A stretch of 18,947 nucleotides of DNA from JBCCQH01 sp039024435 (GCA_039024435.1 JBCCQH010000129.1:1-18947); one strand, 5' to 3'. Counted from the first letter of the stretch, positions 6,667 to 15,473 are shown. The notes: generated by a model from the sequence alone, not told the origin. Made by a program: numbers and translations.

Positions 6667-8577
6667 ATGCGGCAAAATATCTGGGCTTCGGCCATTCTGT
6701 TGTTCTTGTGGGTGAGTATGGGTAAGGTGGCAATGGGGCAGGAAGTCCTGCTGCACGATTTCGATGGGCTGGCCATCCCGCGGACTGTCCCGGCGGAGCG
6801 CCCTTCCGGACTCACGCGAACCGCTGCGCCGCTCTCGCTGCCTTTTTTCGATGATTTTTCCCGGGACAGCCTCCGGCCCACGGTGGACAATTGGCGGGTA
6901 TTTTCCATCGATCCCAAGGTGCCCGGCGTATCGAATGCCCGCGGCACGTCGGCCCCGAGCAAAGGCGTCTGTACCTTTGACGGGGCGTCCTTCGGGGGGC
7001 GGAAGTACAGCAGCGACCTCGAAACCGGGATCAACGATTCCCTGACCAGCATGGACATCGATCTGAGTGGCCGCACGGTGGCGGACAGCGTCTACCTCAG
7101 CTTCTTTTTGCAGCGGGGCGGCGGCGGTGAATCGCCGGAAGTGACCGACAGCTTCGTCGTGTATTTTGATACTTCGGGTCAATTTGAATATGTTCCGGTC
7201 CTGACGATCAATGGGCTCAACGGTGGTGAAAACGCTTTCATTTACTACCAGATATTGCTGGATTCAGCGATTTATTTTCATCCGGAGTTTCGCTTCAAGT
7301 TCGTGTCGTTCGGTTCGCTCAATGGCGAGTACGATCAGTTTCACCTTGATTATGTGTACCTCGATGCGGGGCGGAGCCGGATGAACGGCGATATTTTCAA
7401 CGATGTCTCGGCGGTAGAGGTCCTGGCCTCTCCTTTTGCTCCCTTCACGGCGCTGCCCCTCGAACAGTACCAAACTGGGGCCTACAACACTCCGGCCCGC
7501 ATCCTCGCCTCCAATGTCGGAAACCCATCCGCGCTGCCGACGGCCAGCATGTTCATCAGCGATCCGACCGGCAACAATGCGCTGGGGGGCACGACGACCA
7601 GCAATCCGCCCGCCCCGATTTTGCCACCCGCCGCGAAGGATACGGTGGTTTCAACTTTGTTTTCTGACCAATCGGCCAACTTTATCACCTACGGCGCCAT
7701 TCGCCTGAATACGTTTTTGGCTTCGGGCAGTGATCCGGTCCTGAGCAACGATACGCTGGTGGCCGATTTTCGGGTGGACACGCTACTGGGCTACGACGAC
7801 GGCGCGGCAGATTTCGGCTACGGAACGACCTCGGTGAAGTCCATCTGTCAGCAGTACACGGTACAGCGCGCAGATACGCTGACCGCGCTGTGGATCAATT
7901 TTACTCCGAGCCTCCACTACAACCCCACCAACAATCAGAGCACTTGCCTGGACGGCAAAAGCTTCAAAATTGCGGTGTGGGACACTTTGGTTCCGGATTC
8001 CTTCCTCACCCTGGCCACCCACACGGTGTCCTACGACTCTTTCCTGAACGATTTTGTGCGGTATCCGTTCATCCGGCCGCTGCGGGTCAGTGGTACTTTC
8101 TGGGTGGGCATCCAGCAGTCGGATGGCATGCCAATCGGGGTCGGTTGGGACAGTGACGGGCCCAGCGGCCTGACTTTCTTTGAAGATGTGAGCGGTGATT
8201 TTCTGCCGTCCAGTCCGGGGGGGTGCATGATGATCCGGCCCGAATTCGGGGTCAACAGCGATTTTGTGGCTTCGCGTGCGGCATCTACGGTCCCCACGAG
8301 CCACCAGGTCCGGCTCAGTCCGCAGCCTTGGCACGCCGGTCCCCTCCAGGTCCAGATTACCGGATCGGAACCCTTGCGGACGGTTCGCACCACCCTCATC
8401 TCCTTGACCGGGCAAGAGATTGCCACTTGGGAACGAGCGGGGGGTAGCGGAATTCTGAATTTAGACTTACCGGATGGACTTGCGGCGGGGATGTACCTCC
8501 TGCGCTTTACCGGAACTACCCGCAGCGGAAAACTGGTGGCCACCCGAAAGCGCCTGCTCATTCAACCCCGACCATGA
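6667..8577 (+). CDS. Secreted T9SS type A sorting domain protein, 636 aa
   Basis: The N-terminus MRQNIWASAILLFLWVSMGK continues VAMGQ-E, a signal peptide cut near residue 24. The C-terminal 89 residues (548-636) match a type IX secretion sorting domain: a start of the VRLSPQPW type, a central SLTGQEI, the LPDGLAAGMYLLRF motif, and a final basic strand. The protein should therefore cross the outer membrane by T9SS and be released or anchored at the surface. The central 500 residues are rich in Ser, Thr, Asp, Phe and Gly, look beta-rich, and include an FFDDFSRDS element typical of choice-of-anchor and surface proteins; no catalytic motif is seen. Its TGA stop overlaps the bshB1 ATG by 4 bp. The substrate or role is unknown. 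Confidence 0.88.
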   Translation: MRQNIWASAILLFLWVSMGKVAMGQEVLLHDFDGLAIPRTVPAERPSGLTRTAAPLSLPFFDDFSRDSLRPTVDNWRVFSIDPKVPGVSNARGTSAPSKGVCTFDGASFGGRKYSSDLETGINDSLTSMDIDLSGRTVADSVYLSFFLQRGGGGESPEVTDSFVVYFDTSGQFEYVPVLTINGLNGGENAFIYYQILLDSAIYFHPEFRFKFVSFGSLNGEYDQFHLDYVYLDAGRSRMNGDIFNDVSAVEVLASPFAPFTALPLEQYQTGAYNTPARILASNVGNPSALPTASMFISDPTGNNALGGTTTSNPPAPILPPAAKDTVVSTLFSDQSANFITYGAIRLNTFLASGSDPVLSNDTLVADFRVDTLLGYDDGAADFGYGTTSVKSICQQYTVQRADTLTALWINFTPSLHYNPTNNQSTCLDGKSFKIAVWDTLVPDSFLTLATHTVSYDSFLNDFVRYPFIRPLRVSGTFWVGIQQSDGMPIGVGWDSDGPSGLTFFEDVSGDFLPSSPGGCMMIRPEFGVNSDFVASRAASTVPTSHQVRLSPQPWHAGPLQVQITGSEPLRTVRTTLISLTGQEIATWERAGGSGILNLDLPDGLAAGMYLLRFTGTTRSGKLVATRKRLLIQPRP

Positions 8578-9302
8578 CCATGAAACTCGATATCCTTGCC
8601 TTTGGTGCGCATCCCGACGACGTAGAGTTGGGGTGCAGTGGCACTTTGCTCAAGATGATCGCGCAGGGCAAAAAGGTCGGCGTGGTGGACCTTACCCGGG
8701 GGGAGCTGGGGACGCGGGGCACGGCGGAGATCCGGGATCGGGAAGCTGCTGCCGCTGCCGAGTTGATGGGATTGGCGGTGCGGGAAAATCTGCGCTTCCG
8801 CGATGGTTTTTTCTGCAACGATGAAGCGCACCAAAGGGCCATTGTCCGGGTGATTCGCGCTTACCGCCCCGAAGTGGTCCTCTGCAATGCTCCTTTTGAT
8901 CGGCATCCGGATCACGGCCGGGGATCGAGTGTGGTCCGCGACGGGGCCTTTCTGGCCGGATTGCGTCGGGTTGAAACTGAGCGGGATGGCCAGGTGCAGG
9001 AAGCCTGGCGCCCCCACAAGGTCTTTCAGTACATCCAAGACCACCTGCTGCTGCCCAGTTTTGTGGTGGATGTCACGGATTACATCGATGGGAAAATGGC
9101 GGCCCTCCAGGCGTACGGATCTCAGTTTTACAATCCGGACCGCAAGGAGGGAGAGCCACAGACCTACATTTCGTCGCCGAACTTCATGGAGCAAATCCGG
9201 GCCCGGGCAAAGGACATGGGCCATCTCATTGGGGTGCGCTACGGTGAGGGATTCATCGCGGAGCGGCCTTTGCGGGTCGAAGATTTCCACCAGCATTTGT
9301 GA
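8574..9302 (+). CDS. bshB1: Bacillithiol biosynthesis deacetylase BshB1
   Basis: A 242-aa zinc-dependent PIG-L family deacetylase. BshB removes the acetyl group from N-acetylglucosaminyl-malate, the second step of bacillithiol synthesis, in the cytoplasm. The AHPDD motif at 12-16 gives His13, Asp15 and Asp16, followed by VELGCSGT; HPDH at 111-114 supplies the remaining zinc ligand His114. TRGELGTRGT (41-50) and the C-terminal ERPLRVEDF are typical of the BshB1 branch rather than of mycothiol or LmbE-like paralogues. Length is normal for the family. The ATG at 8574 overlaps the previous stop (ATGA), implying translational coupling; a second ATG at 8580 would shorten it by two residues. bshC lies in the same window on the other strand. 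bshA is not present. Confidence 0.93.
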   Translation: MTMKLDILAFGAHPDDVELGCSGTLLKMIAQGKKVGVVDLTRGELGTRGTAEIRDREAAAAAELMGLAVRENLRFRDGFFCNDEAHQRAIVRVIRAYRPEVVLCNAPFDRHPDHGRGSSVVRDGAFLAGLRRVETERDGQVQEAWRPHKVFQYIQDHLLLPSFVVDVTDYIDGKMAALQAYGSQFYNPDRKEGEPQTYISSPNFMEQIRARAKDMGHLIGVRYGEGFIAERPLRVEDFHQHL

Positions 9303-9403
9303 TTCATTGGGAGCAGCGCCCAACAATCGAAAAAACACTGCTGCCGAGCGATACGAAAATGTCCATTTTGGCGTTGTGAAGGGTGGATCCCATCAATTGC
9401 GCC

Positions 9404-10012
9404 ATGAAAAAGCTTGTCCTTCTCCTTCTGTTCGGCGTGGCCGGACCTTTTGCCTTTGCCCAAAATAGCTTCACCGCTTTGACGGTCAATCCCCGGCTGG
9501 GAATTGGGGCGCGGGACGTGGCACCAGCGTTCAGTTTGGAATACAATCTGGGAAAACGCTTGCGCAAGGGCTTTGAGGTGGAGACCGGGCTGGGTCTCCA
9601 GACCCGAGGGGTACGTTTTCGCTACCGCAAAATGTCCCCGGAGCATTCGGCCGGCACGCTGGCGGTGCTGCCGACCCGGGTGCGCTTTCGCCTCAATGCA
9701 AATCGCGAAGGGAAACACCAGGTCTGGCTGAATCTGGGCTACATCTACGGGCGGGCGATGTTTGCGAATGGTTGGGCCCTGTTTCAGCCCGAGAATGAAT
9801 CCCGCACAAATGCTTCGGCGGAACGGCAAAATTTTCACTTTGGAGAGATGGGATTTGAAATTGACGCTCCGTTGGGCACCCACCACCGGATCGGGTTTGG
9901 GATCAATTACACCCGCAGTTTGACCCCGAACCGGGAGAACCGCTACTTCAATTCATTTTTGCATCTGCCGGGCTTCCGCATTCGGATTGCGCGGCACCGC
10001 TGGGGCGGATGA
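9404..10012 (+). CDS. Small outer-membrane beta-barrel protein, 202 aa
   Basis: The start at 9404 gives MKKLVLLLLFGVAGPFAFAQ, a clean signal peptide cut after FAFA; an in-frame ATG at 9383 would only add seven residues before it. The mature part alternates hydrophobic and polar residues in strand pairs (EVETGLGLQTRGVRFRY, VWLNLGYIYGRAMF, HRIGFGINYTRSL) and ends in IRIARHRWGG, a pattern of outer-membrane barrels with about eight strands. No specific family is recognised. It lies 101 bp after bshB1 on the same strand. Its stop is only 6 bp from the stop of the convergent acyltransferase gene, with no visible terminator between. Confidence 0.78.
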   Translation: MKKLVLLLLFGVAGPFAFAQNSFTALTVNPRLGIGARDVAPAFSLEYNLGKRLRKGFEVETGLGLQTRGVRFRYRKMSPEHSAGTLAVLPTRVRFRLNANREGKHQVWLNLGYIYGRAMFANGWALFQPENESRTNASAERQNFHFGEMGFEIDAPLGTHHRIGFGINYTRSLTPNRENRYFNSFLHLPGFRIRIARHRWGG

Positions 10013-10018
10013 TCGGTT

Positions 10019-11332
10019 TCAAGCTTGTTCCACAATGAGGGCTTGCATTTCTTTTTGCAGGGTGCGCAGGCGCTGGGCATCCGCCGGATGATCCTGAACG
10101 ATACCACGGATTTTTAGCAACTGGGAAATGTCCCGCAGGGCGTCGTAACCGCGCAGCGCAAGGACGCCGGAGAGGACCAGCCCCGCCATGAATACAAAGA
10201 CGCTCCCCCAGGTTTCCAGGACGAGGGCCACCACCAGGAAATAAATCAGGTAGAGGATTTGGGTGAGGAACATGCCGGCGATAAAGCGAAGGGCGCTATA
10301 AAATATGGGATCTTTCACCAGGCGATGGGCCCTACTGGCGGGAATCAGCATCGGAGCGTGCAGCAGGATGCCGAGCGGGAAGACCAGGATAAAGATCAGG
10401 TTGAGCAGGAGCTTGCCCCAGATGGAGCCGGTCGAGATGGGTTTGGCCGGCAGTCCGGGTAACGGCAAACGCAACTTTTTGTGCAGTGCTGCGTGCTCCT
10501 TTTCCAAGGCCAGCAGCCGTTCCCGGGTCTCGTCTTTGCCGGAGGCGTTGACCAAGCTTTCGGTTAACTGCTTCGAAAATGCGAACTGGGGCAAGCGCAC
10601 TCCGTGGACATGGTTTTCTAGGATTTGCCGGATGGCGTTCATCTCCGAGTAGGGAGCAGGTTTGCGGAGGTCGAGGACCTGGGGCCGGATGCCAGTTTCG
10701 AGGGCTTTGGTGAGTTTTGTCAGGGCCACCGGAGCTAGGGGATCCTCGGCGTTGAAGTATTGGCGGCCGGAGATGGGCGGCCCGACGTTGACTGAAAGTT
10801 TGGCCCGGAAGGCGCGTTCATCCGAGTAGTTGAGCCCAACCGGGAGCACGTGGACGTCGGTATCGGTCATGTTTTCCAAAGCTCCGATGACGATGCGAGC
10901 TGCGCCTTTTTTCAGCGGTTCGAGTTTTTGTTTTGCCGAGTGCCCGCCTTCGGGAAAGATTTCGATGCAGTGCCCTTTTTGCAGAAGGTGGAAGCAGCGG
11001 TTGAAGGTCTTTTGGTTGCGGCCCATCTTGTTGCGGCCATCGTGCAACCGGTAGATTGGCATCATGTTCATCGTCCCCCACAGCCAGCGGGCAAAGGGAC
11101 TCGCAAATACGTCCGCCCGGACGAGAAAGTGGAGCACACGGGGCACAAAAGCGCCGGTCATTAGAGGATCCATGAGGGCATTGGAGTGGCGGACGCCGAG
11201 AAGTAAGGCTCCGGTTCGGGGAACGTTGCCCATCCCGTTTACTTCTACCTTGCGGTAATACCCCCGAGAGGTGAGGTAGACACTGGCCCGGAGATAGTAG
11301 TACCACAGCCGTTTTACGATGCGTGCAATCAT
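10019..11332 (-). CDS. PlsC-type 1-acyl-glycerol-phosphate acyltransferase, membrane protein
   Basis: A 437-aa membrane protein with an N-terminal PlsC/LPLAT domain and a hydrophobic C-terminus. It should transfer acyl chains to a glycerol-phosphate-type acceptor in phospholipid synthesis. The catalytic His and Asp are in RHSNALMDP (His49 and Asp55), spaced by five residues rather than the usual four, as in the Sct1/Gpt2-like branch as I recall it. FPEGGHS (126-132) is the acceptor-binding motif. Residues about 300-400 form three or four membrane spans (LLLNLIFILVFPLGILL and following). Soluble helices follow to the C-terminus. The gene is last in the minus-strand block, 182 bp after the PspC gene, so it may have its own promoter. 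Confidence 0.88.
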   Translation of the reverse strand: MIARIVKRLWYYYLRASVYLTSRGYYRKVEVNGMGNVPRTGALLLGVRHSNALMDPLMTGAFVPRVLHFLVRADVFASPFARWLWGTMNMMPIYRLHDGRNKMGRNQKTFNRCFHLLQKGHCIEIFPEGGHSAKQKLEPLKKGAARIVIGALENMTDTDVHVLPVGLNYSDERAFRAKLSVNVGPPISGRQYFNAEDPLAPVALTKLTKALETGIRPQVLDLRKPAPYSEMNAIRQILENHVHGVRLPQFAFSKQLTESLVNASGKDETRERLLALEKEHAALHKKLRLPLPGLPAKPISTGSIWGKLLLNLIFILVFPLGILLHAPMLIPASRAHRLVKDPIFYSALRFIAGMFLTQILYLIYFLVVALVLETWGSVFVFMAGLVLSGVLALRGYDALRDISQLLKIRGIVQDHPADAQRLRTLQKEMQALIVEQA

Positions 11333-11402
11333 GGGCCGGTTAAATTACGAAATTTTGCGTGGGGTGGGGGTTGGAAGAGATGGCAAGAAGGTCAGCACTT
11401 GG

Positions 11403-11469
11403 AACCCCCCGTGCGCCCGGCACGATGGGCGCCCGCGCTATACTTCGTGCGGATAAATTGCGGGGGGTT
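11403..11469. repeat. Nested inverted repeat in the acyltransferase leader
   Basis: AACCCCCCG (11403-11411) is the exact reverse complement of CGGGGGGTT (11461-11469), and inside it GCGCCC (11413-11418) pairs with GGGCGC (11427-11432). It lies in the 182-bp gap between the PspC gene and the acyltransferase gene. It has no T run, so it could be a leader structure or an attenuating hairpin rather than a simple terminator. Confidence 0.45.
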
Positions 11470-11514
11470 GGAATGCGGCCGGCACCGGGCCGTCCGGGGA
11501 TATGCCTCCCATCC

Positions 11515-12165
11515 CTACCGGACCGGAATGTCGCGTTTGTTGCGGCGCTTTTTGATTTTGGGGGTTTCGTCGGCGGGTAAGAAGGCACCGAGAAGGAAGT
11601 AGACGACCGCGGCACTGCCCCCGGTCATAGCAAAGGCGGCAATAAACAGCAAGCGGACCAGGGCCGAATTGATACCGGAACTCTCGGCGAGGCCACCACA
11701 CACACCCATGATGACGCTGTCGGTACTGGACTTGGTGAGGGACCACTTGCGGCTGCGGCGCCGGGGCGGCGTTACCACCTGCTGCACCTGGGGAATCTCC
11801 CGGGTCACCGAAGGCTGCACACGCTTCTTGGTTTTGCGGCGGACTTGCAAGCGGGGCAGGTTCAAGCGCCGCCGGCCCAGGATGCGCCGGAAGCCTTTCA
11901 TCAGCCCTACACCGAGGGCCACAATCCCGGTGGCAACAATGAAGGGCAGGAAGTCTTTCATTCCCATAAACCCAAAATTGGTCGCAATAAAAATGGCGAT
12001 GCCCGAAGCCAGCGCGGCCATGCCCGCCCAACTGAACGCCCGCGTATCCCGGGACAAAACCTTGGGATCAGCCTCACCGATCAGCTTTACATTTTGATCG
12101 CTCAGTTCAAGATTGGATTCTAAAAAGTCGTCGTAGTCGTAGTGGTGTACTGTTTCAATCTCCAT
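11515..12165 (-). CDS. PspC-domain membrane protein, 216 aa
   Basis: The C-terminal part is a PspC domain: KSSTDSVIMGVCGGLAESSG, then a hydrophobic span RLLFIAAFAMTGGSAAVVYFLLGAFLP. PspC proteins are inner-membrane proteins of the phage-shock or envelope-stress response. Before it come two membrane spans at about 46-65 and 70-90, a basic linker (RRILGRRRLNLPRLQVRRKTKKR) and a Gln/Pro-rich stretch. The N-terminus is acidic (DYDDFLESN). The ATG at 12165 is chosen over an in-frame TTG at 12171. It starts 32 bp after the cyclo-ligase stop, so it is probably co-transcribed. No PspA or PspB is encoded here, so the domain is used in a Bacteroidota-specific arrangement. Confidence 0.85.
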   Translation of the reverse strand: MEIETVHHYDYDDFLESNLELSDQNVKLIGEADPKVLSRDTRAFSWAGMAALASGIAIFIATNFGFMGMKDFLPFIVATGIVALGVGLMKGFRRILGRRRLNLPRLQVRRKTKKRVQPSVTREIPQVQQVVTPPRRRSRKWSLTKSSTDSVIMGVCGGLAESSGINSALVRLLFIAAFAMTGGSAAVVYFLLGAFLPADETPKIKKRRNKRDIPVR

Positions 12166-12197
12166 AGCCAAATTGTTACCTAAGTCAATACGGAAAA

Positions 12198-12803
12198 CTA
12201 AATGCTGAGGTTGGGATTGCAGCGATAAACCGCCGCCTCTGTAACGACGAAGTCCAGCGGGACATCGTGGGCGTGTACCGGAATTGCATCCAGGTGCGAA
12301 AGTTCAAAGGCCAAACCAATCTTGAGGCACTGCGGTCGGATATTGTGGAGGAAGCGATCATAATAGCCCCCCCCGTAGCCCAACCGGTTGCCCCGCTCAT
12401 CGAACCCCAGCAACGGCACCAGTACCATGTCCAGCAGCATCGGGTAGACCCACCTGACTGGCATCCGGGGTTCAGGCACTCCGAAGCGGTTGGTTTCCAT
12501 CACGATATCGTTTTCAATGAGCGCGTGGCGCAACTTCTTGTGGATGGCATCCATGACCGGGACGACGATTTTAATCCGGGCGTGGCGCGCTTCCAGGTAG
12601 TCGGCAAAGAAGTGGGTTTGGACTTCATTTTTTCGCGGAATGCTTTGAAACAGGTGCAGCCACGCGACCTGTCGCAAAGAAAATCGATTCCGCCAGCGGA
12701 GGAAAATCTCGCTACTTCTCTGCGTGATCTCCTCCGGACGCAGCCCGTTTCGCTTCGCCAACAGCGATTTGCGCAATTCCGATTTCAGGGGAGGATGATC
12801 CAT
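12198..12803 (-). CDS. 5-formyltetrahydrofolate cyclo-ligase
   Basis: A 201-aa enzyme of the 5-FTHF cyclo-ligase (MTHFS) family, which uses ATP to convert 5-formyl-THF to 5,10-methenyl-THF in the cytoplasm. The signature LVPLLGFDERGNRLGYGGGY spans 128-147 and continues YDRFL (148-152). An N-terminal basic motif (KSELRKSLLAKR, 7-18) matches the nucleotide-binding part, and Glu60 in RKNEVQT is conserved in the family. The ending HDVPLDFVVTE is also typical. Length is normal. The ATG at 12803 lies 19 bp inside the end of bshC, so its translation is probably coupled to bshC. The E. coli homologue is ygfA/fau; I give no symbol because naming varies. Confidence 0.93.
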   Translation of the reverse strand: MDHPPLKSELRKSLLAKRNGLRPEEITQRSSEIFLRWRNRFSLRQVAWLHLFQSIPRKNEVQTHFFADYLEARHARIKIVVPVMDAIHKKLRHALIENDIVMETNRFGVPEPRMPVRWVYPMLLDMVLVPLLGFDERGNRLGYGGGYYDRFLHNIRPQCLKIGLAFELSHLDAIPVHAHDVPLDFVVTEAAVYRCNPNLSI

Positions 12804-14320
12804 TGATCTGCGTATTGGTCGGGGTGGCAGTGCTCCAAGATGACGGCGACGAGCTCCACCGCGGTAAAATCGGAAAATGCGGTGAAATTCAAAACCCGTT
12901 GCTGCTGCCGATGTTCGGGGGAGACTGCATTTTTGAGCAGAGAAATGGCTTCGTAAGGCTTGGGTTGCTGGTTGCGCAGCGACTTGCGGACCTTTTTTTT
13001 CAGTCGGTGGAATTTTTTCGCGGTGCGGGCCCAGTTTGCCCGAACTGAGATCGCTAGGGTCGGGTCAATGGCTTGAATGTGCTCGGCCAGGTGCTGGTAA
13101 GCAGTGTGGATTTCGCCGAAATGTTCCTGCAACTCCGAATCGGTCCAGTGGCGGTCCAGATGGGCTTCGTGTAAGTCGTGCAGGGAGCGTCCTAGATCGG
13201 CGGGCGGTATTTCCAGGCGGTTTGCTTCCTCGGCCTGCGTCGGAGTGAGCAAGGTCGCGTGCATCCGTGGCACCAACAGGGGAAAGTTGATGCCGGCGGC
13301 TTCAAAGGCCTCCCGCAACTGCATCCAGTAGGAAGTCTCAGCCCAGCCCCCCACGTAGGCGAGGTTTGGCAGGATTGTCTCCTGGTACAGCGGGCGGCAC
13401 GCAACGTTGGGGCTGAAGTCTTCCGGGTGGGCCTCTAACCGGGCCTGTAGATCGGTGGCGGAAATCACTGTGTCGCTGCCCTTCAAATGAAAATCGCCCT
13501 CCGCCGTGCGCTCGATCAGTTCTCGGTCCCCATTGCCGAGGTAAAACAGATTGACTGGGCGGGGAAAGATCTGTTGCTTGTACCCGAGGGCTTCCAGGCG
13601 TTGATTGGTTGCGTCAATGTGGGCAAACATCCCCGTTGCCGACAATTCGCGGCGCATCGCGGGGAGAAACAAGCGCTTGAGTACCGGAGTGTCCGCATCG
13701 ACAATGACCAGGCCGGTAGCGCCGAAAAGCTGATGAATAAAAGCGCGGAAAGCTTCGGCGTACTTGCGCCCGGGCACAAAACAGGCTTTGAGCGCCGCGT
13801 CAAGGTCCGCCGGAAGCACACTTTCGATGCTGGGTTCCAGCAGATGCCGGCCCACTGCCCCGCGAAATGATCCGCGGTAGGTCCGCCGCTGGGTGAAAGA
13901 ACTGTGGAAATGGTTGATTTCTGCCCAGTCGTGGTCCTCCGTCGCCATCCAAAACACCGGCACAACTGGGTATTCCGGATGCTTTTGCTGAATGATTTCC
14001 GCAAGGCGGATGGTACTCGCGATTTTGTACAGCGTGTACATCGGTCCGCCCAGCATCACGAGTTGGTGGCCGGTGGTCACAGTAAATGTACGGTTGTCCC
14101 GCAGCCGCTCAATGTTGGCGAGGGTCGCCGCAGCGTCGGGGAGTTCACGGTTTTGGCGGAGAAGCTCGTCCGCAAGGGTGGCCCGGTCCATAGGATCGCT
14201 GGCTTTGTCCCGGAGAATGCCGGCATAATCGCTCGGCGGAAAGGCGTATTGGTAAAACGGGCGCAGCGCCTCGGCTCCGGATAGATAATCGGACTTGAGG
14301 TCGGCTTTAGGAGTTTTCAA
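12785..14320 (-). CDS. bshC: Bacillithiol biosynthesis cysteine-adding enzyme BshC
   Basis: A 511-aa protein of the BshC family, close to the usual 520-540 aa. BshC is thought to add cysteine to glucosaminyl-malate, the last step of bacillithiol synthesis. Family blocks are clear: YLSGAEALRPFYQY (12-25), TTGHQLVMLGGPMYTLYK (82-99), FWMATEDHDWAEINH (123-137), and SPNVACRPLYQETILPNLAY (303-322) followed by VGGWAETSYW. Residues about 385-450 form the family's long basic coiled coil. The start is TTG at 14320; no ATG is available before Met44, which would delete the conserved N-terminal block. That TTG is inside the DUF445 gene, giving a 14-bp overlap, and the 3' end overlaps the cyclo-ligase by 19 bp. 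Loss of function is not suggested by any residue seen. Confidence 0.94.
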   Translation of the reverse strand: MKTPKADLKSDYLSGAEALRPFYQYAFPPSDYAGILRDKASDPMDRATLADELLRQNRELPDAAATLANIERLRDNRTFTVTTGHQLVMLGGPMYTLYKIASTIRLAEIIQQKHPEYPVVPVFWMATEDHDWAEINHFHSSFTQRRTYRGSFRGAVGRHLLEPSIESVLPADLDAALKACFVPGRKYAEAFRAFIHQLFGATGLVIVDADTPVLKRLFLPAMRRELSATGMFAHIDATNQRLEALGYKQQIFPRPVNLFYLGNGDRELIERTAEGDFHLKGSDTVISATDLQARLEAHPEDFSPNVACRPLYQETILPNLAYVGGWAETSYWMQLREAFEAAGINFPLLVPRMHATLLTPTQAEEANRLEIPPADLGRSLHDLHEAHLDRHWTDSELQEHFGEIHTAYQHLAEHIQAIDPTLAISVRANWARTAKKFHRLKKKVRKSLRNQQPKPYEAISLLKNAVSPEHRQQQRVLNFTAFSDFTAVELVAVILEHCHPDQYADQWIILP

Positions 14321-15413
14321 TCCGTTTGGTTTTTAGGCGGTAGAGCAGCACATCCAGACCGAACAACAGTCCGAACAGGCCGGTGTAAAGGATGAGTACG
14401 GGCAGCGGTTGCCAGATGAGCAGCCCACCCAGGATCCCCAGGAGCGTCCCGAGGTATTGAATATAAAGCAACTGTTGATTGGTCGCGTTGCGGATCAAGC
14501 TTTCCAGGCGAGCTTCGTCGAAATGGGCCATTTGCCGGCTGAGGACTTCGCGGATGTCCACCCGCTCAAGTATGTCGCGCACCATGCGGGTGAAGAACTC
14601 TTCCAAGTCGCCCTCCCGCTCGCGGATCCAATTGATGAGGTTACCGGTTTCGTCTTCCACTTCTTCCAGGATTTCCACCACGGTATCTGGGACCCGCTCG
14701 ATGACTTTGCTGATCACGAGCTCGTATTCGGCTCGGTTGAGGGTTTTATAAGTTTTAAAGATAAAACCCTTGACGCCCGATTGCAGATTGGCTTCGAGCT
14801 TTTCGTCGATGATCCGGGAAAAGCGCAACTTGACCTCTTCGCGTTCCATGTTTTTTTGCAGGTGGGTGTGGACCAAAGCTTTGATCTCTTCGCGAAATTC
14901 CTCGTCGTGGAGAAGGTTGTCCGTGCCCTGGATCAGGACCTTATTCACGCGCTTGATGATGCCGCTCTCTTCAATCCGGGCCCGAATCAGGTCTTCGCTT
15001 AGGATATGCTTGTGGATGCCCCCGGCCAATTGCCAGACGATGCGGTCCTTCTGGGCGGGAATCAATCCCTGGCCCCAAATCGGGCGCCGGTACACCGGAC
15101 GGAAGAGCATCTTGATCGCCAGCCAGTTGGTCCCGAATCCAATCAGACCGCTGACACACACCATCCGCAGCAGGGCATTGAGCTCCAGGGGGTAGCCAAA
15201 TACACGCAGGGAATCTTCCGAACCGAAATCCCACCAAAACGAAAGGGCAAAACCTGCGCCGCACACCCAGGGAAGGAACCGGAGCAAGGCGACGAACAGC
15301 TTGAAACTGGGCTTGAACTGCCGCCGGGGCGGAACACTCACTTCCCCTTCCGGAAGCTCAGGCCGCAGCAGGGTTCCGAAGGCAAAATGGCGAGCAAAGT
15401 ATTTTTTTAGCAT
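14307..15413 (-). CDS. DUF445 family membrane protein, 368 aa
   Basis: The N-terminal third carries the DUF445 signature: GLIGFGTNWLAIKMLFRPVY (89-108), then IWGQGLIPAQKDRI (112-125). Two membrane spans lie near 40-62 and 80-100, and a hydrophobic pair near 322-362 (LLGILGGLLIW, LPVLILYTGLFGLLFGLDVLLY). Between them is a long charged helical region (about 140-310) rich in Glu, Arg and Lys. This matches B. subtilis YheB-type proteins, of unknown function. The ATG at 15413 follows the GWxTD stop by 60 bp, and the 3' end overlaps bshC by 14 bp. Co-transcription with bshC is likely; whether it has any part in thiol metabolism is unknown. Confidence 0.9.
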   Translation of the reverse strand: MLKKYFARHFAFGTLLRPELPEGEVSVPPRRQFKPSFKLFVALLRFLPWVCGAGFALSFWWDFGSEDSLRVFGYPLELNALLRMVCVSGLIGFGTNWLAIKMLFRPVYRRPIWGQGLIPAQKDRIVWQLAGGIHKHILSEDLIRARIEESGIIKRVNKVLIQGTDNLLHDEEFREEIKALVHTHLQKNMEREEVKLRFSRIIDEKLEANLQSGVKGFIFKTYKTLNRAEYELVISKVIERVPDTVVEILEEVEDETGNLINWIREREGDLEEFFTRMVRDILERVDIREVLSRQMAHFDEARLESLIRNATNQQLLYIQYLGTLLGILGGLLIWQPLPVLILYTGLFGLLFGLDVLLYRLKTKRIENS

Positions 15414-15473
15414 AGGCGCATACCTCGGAAGTAAATACTGAAATGGGAAAAATTTGTTGCGTATTCCCCACGG

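Noticed and set aside
6202..7182. 326-aa minus-strand ORF
   Set aside because: Rich in Arg, His, Pro and Gln and overlaps two better plus-strand genes, one with a signal peptide and sorting domain.
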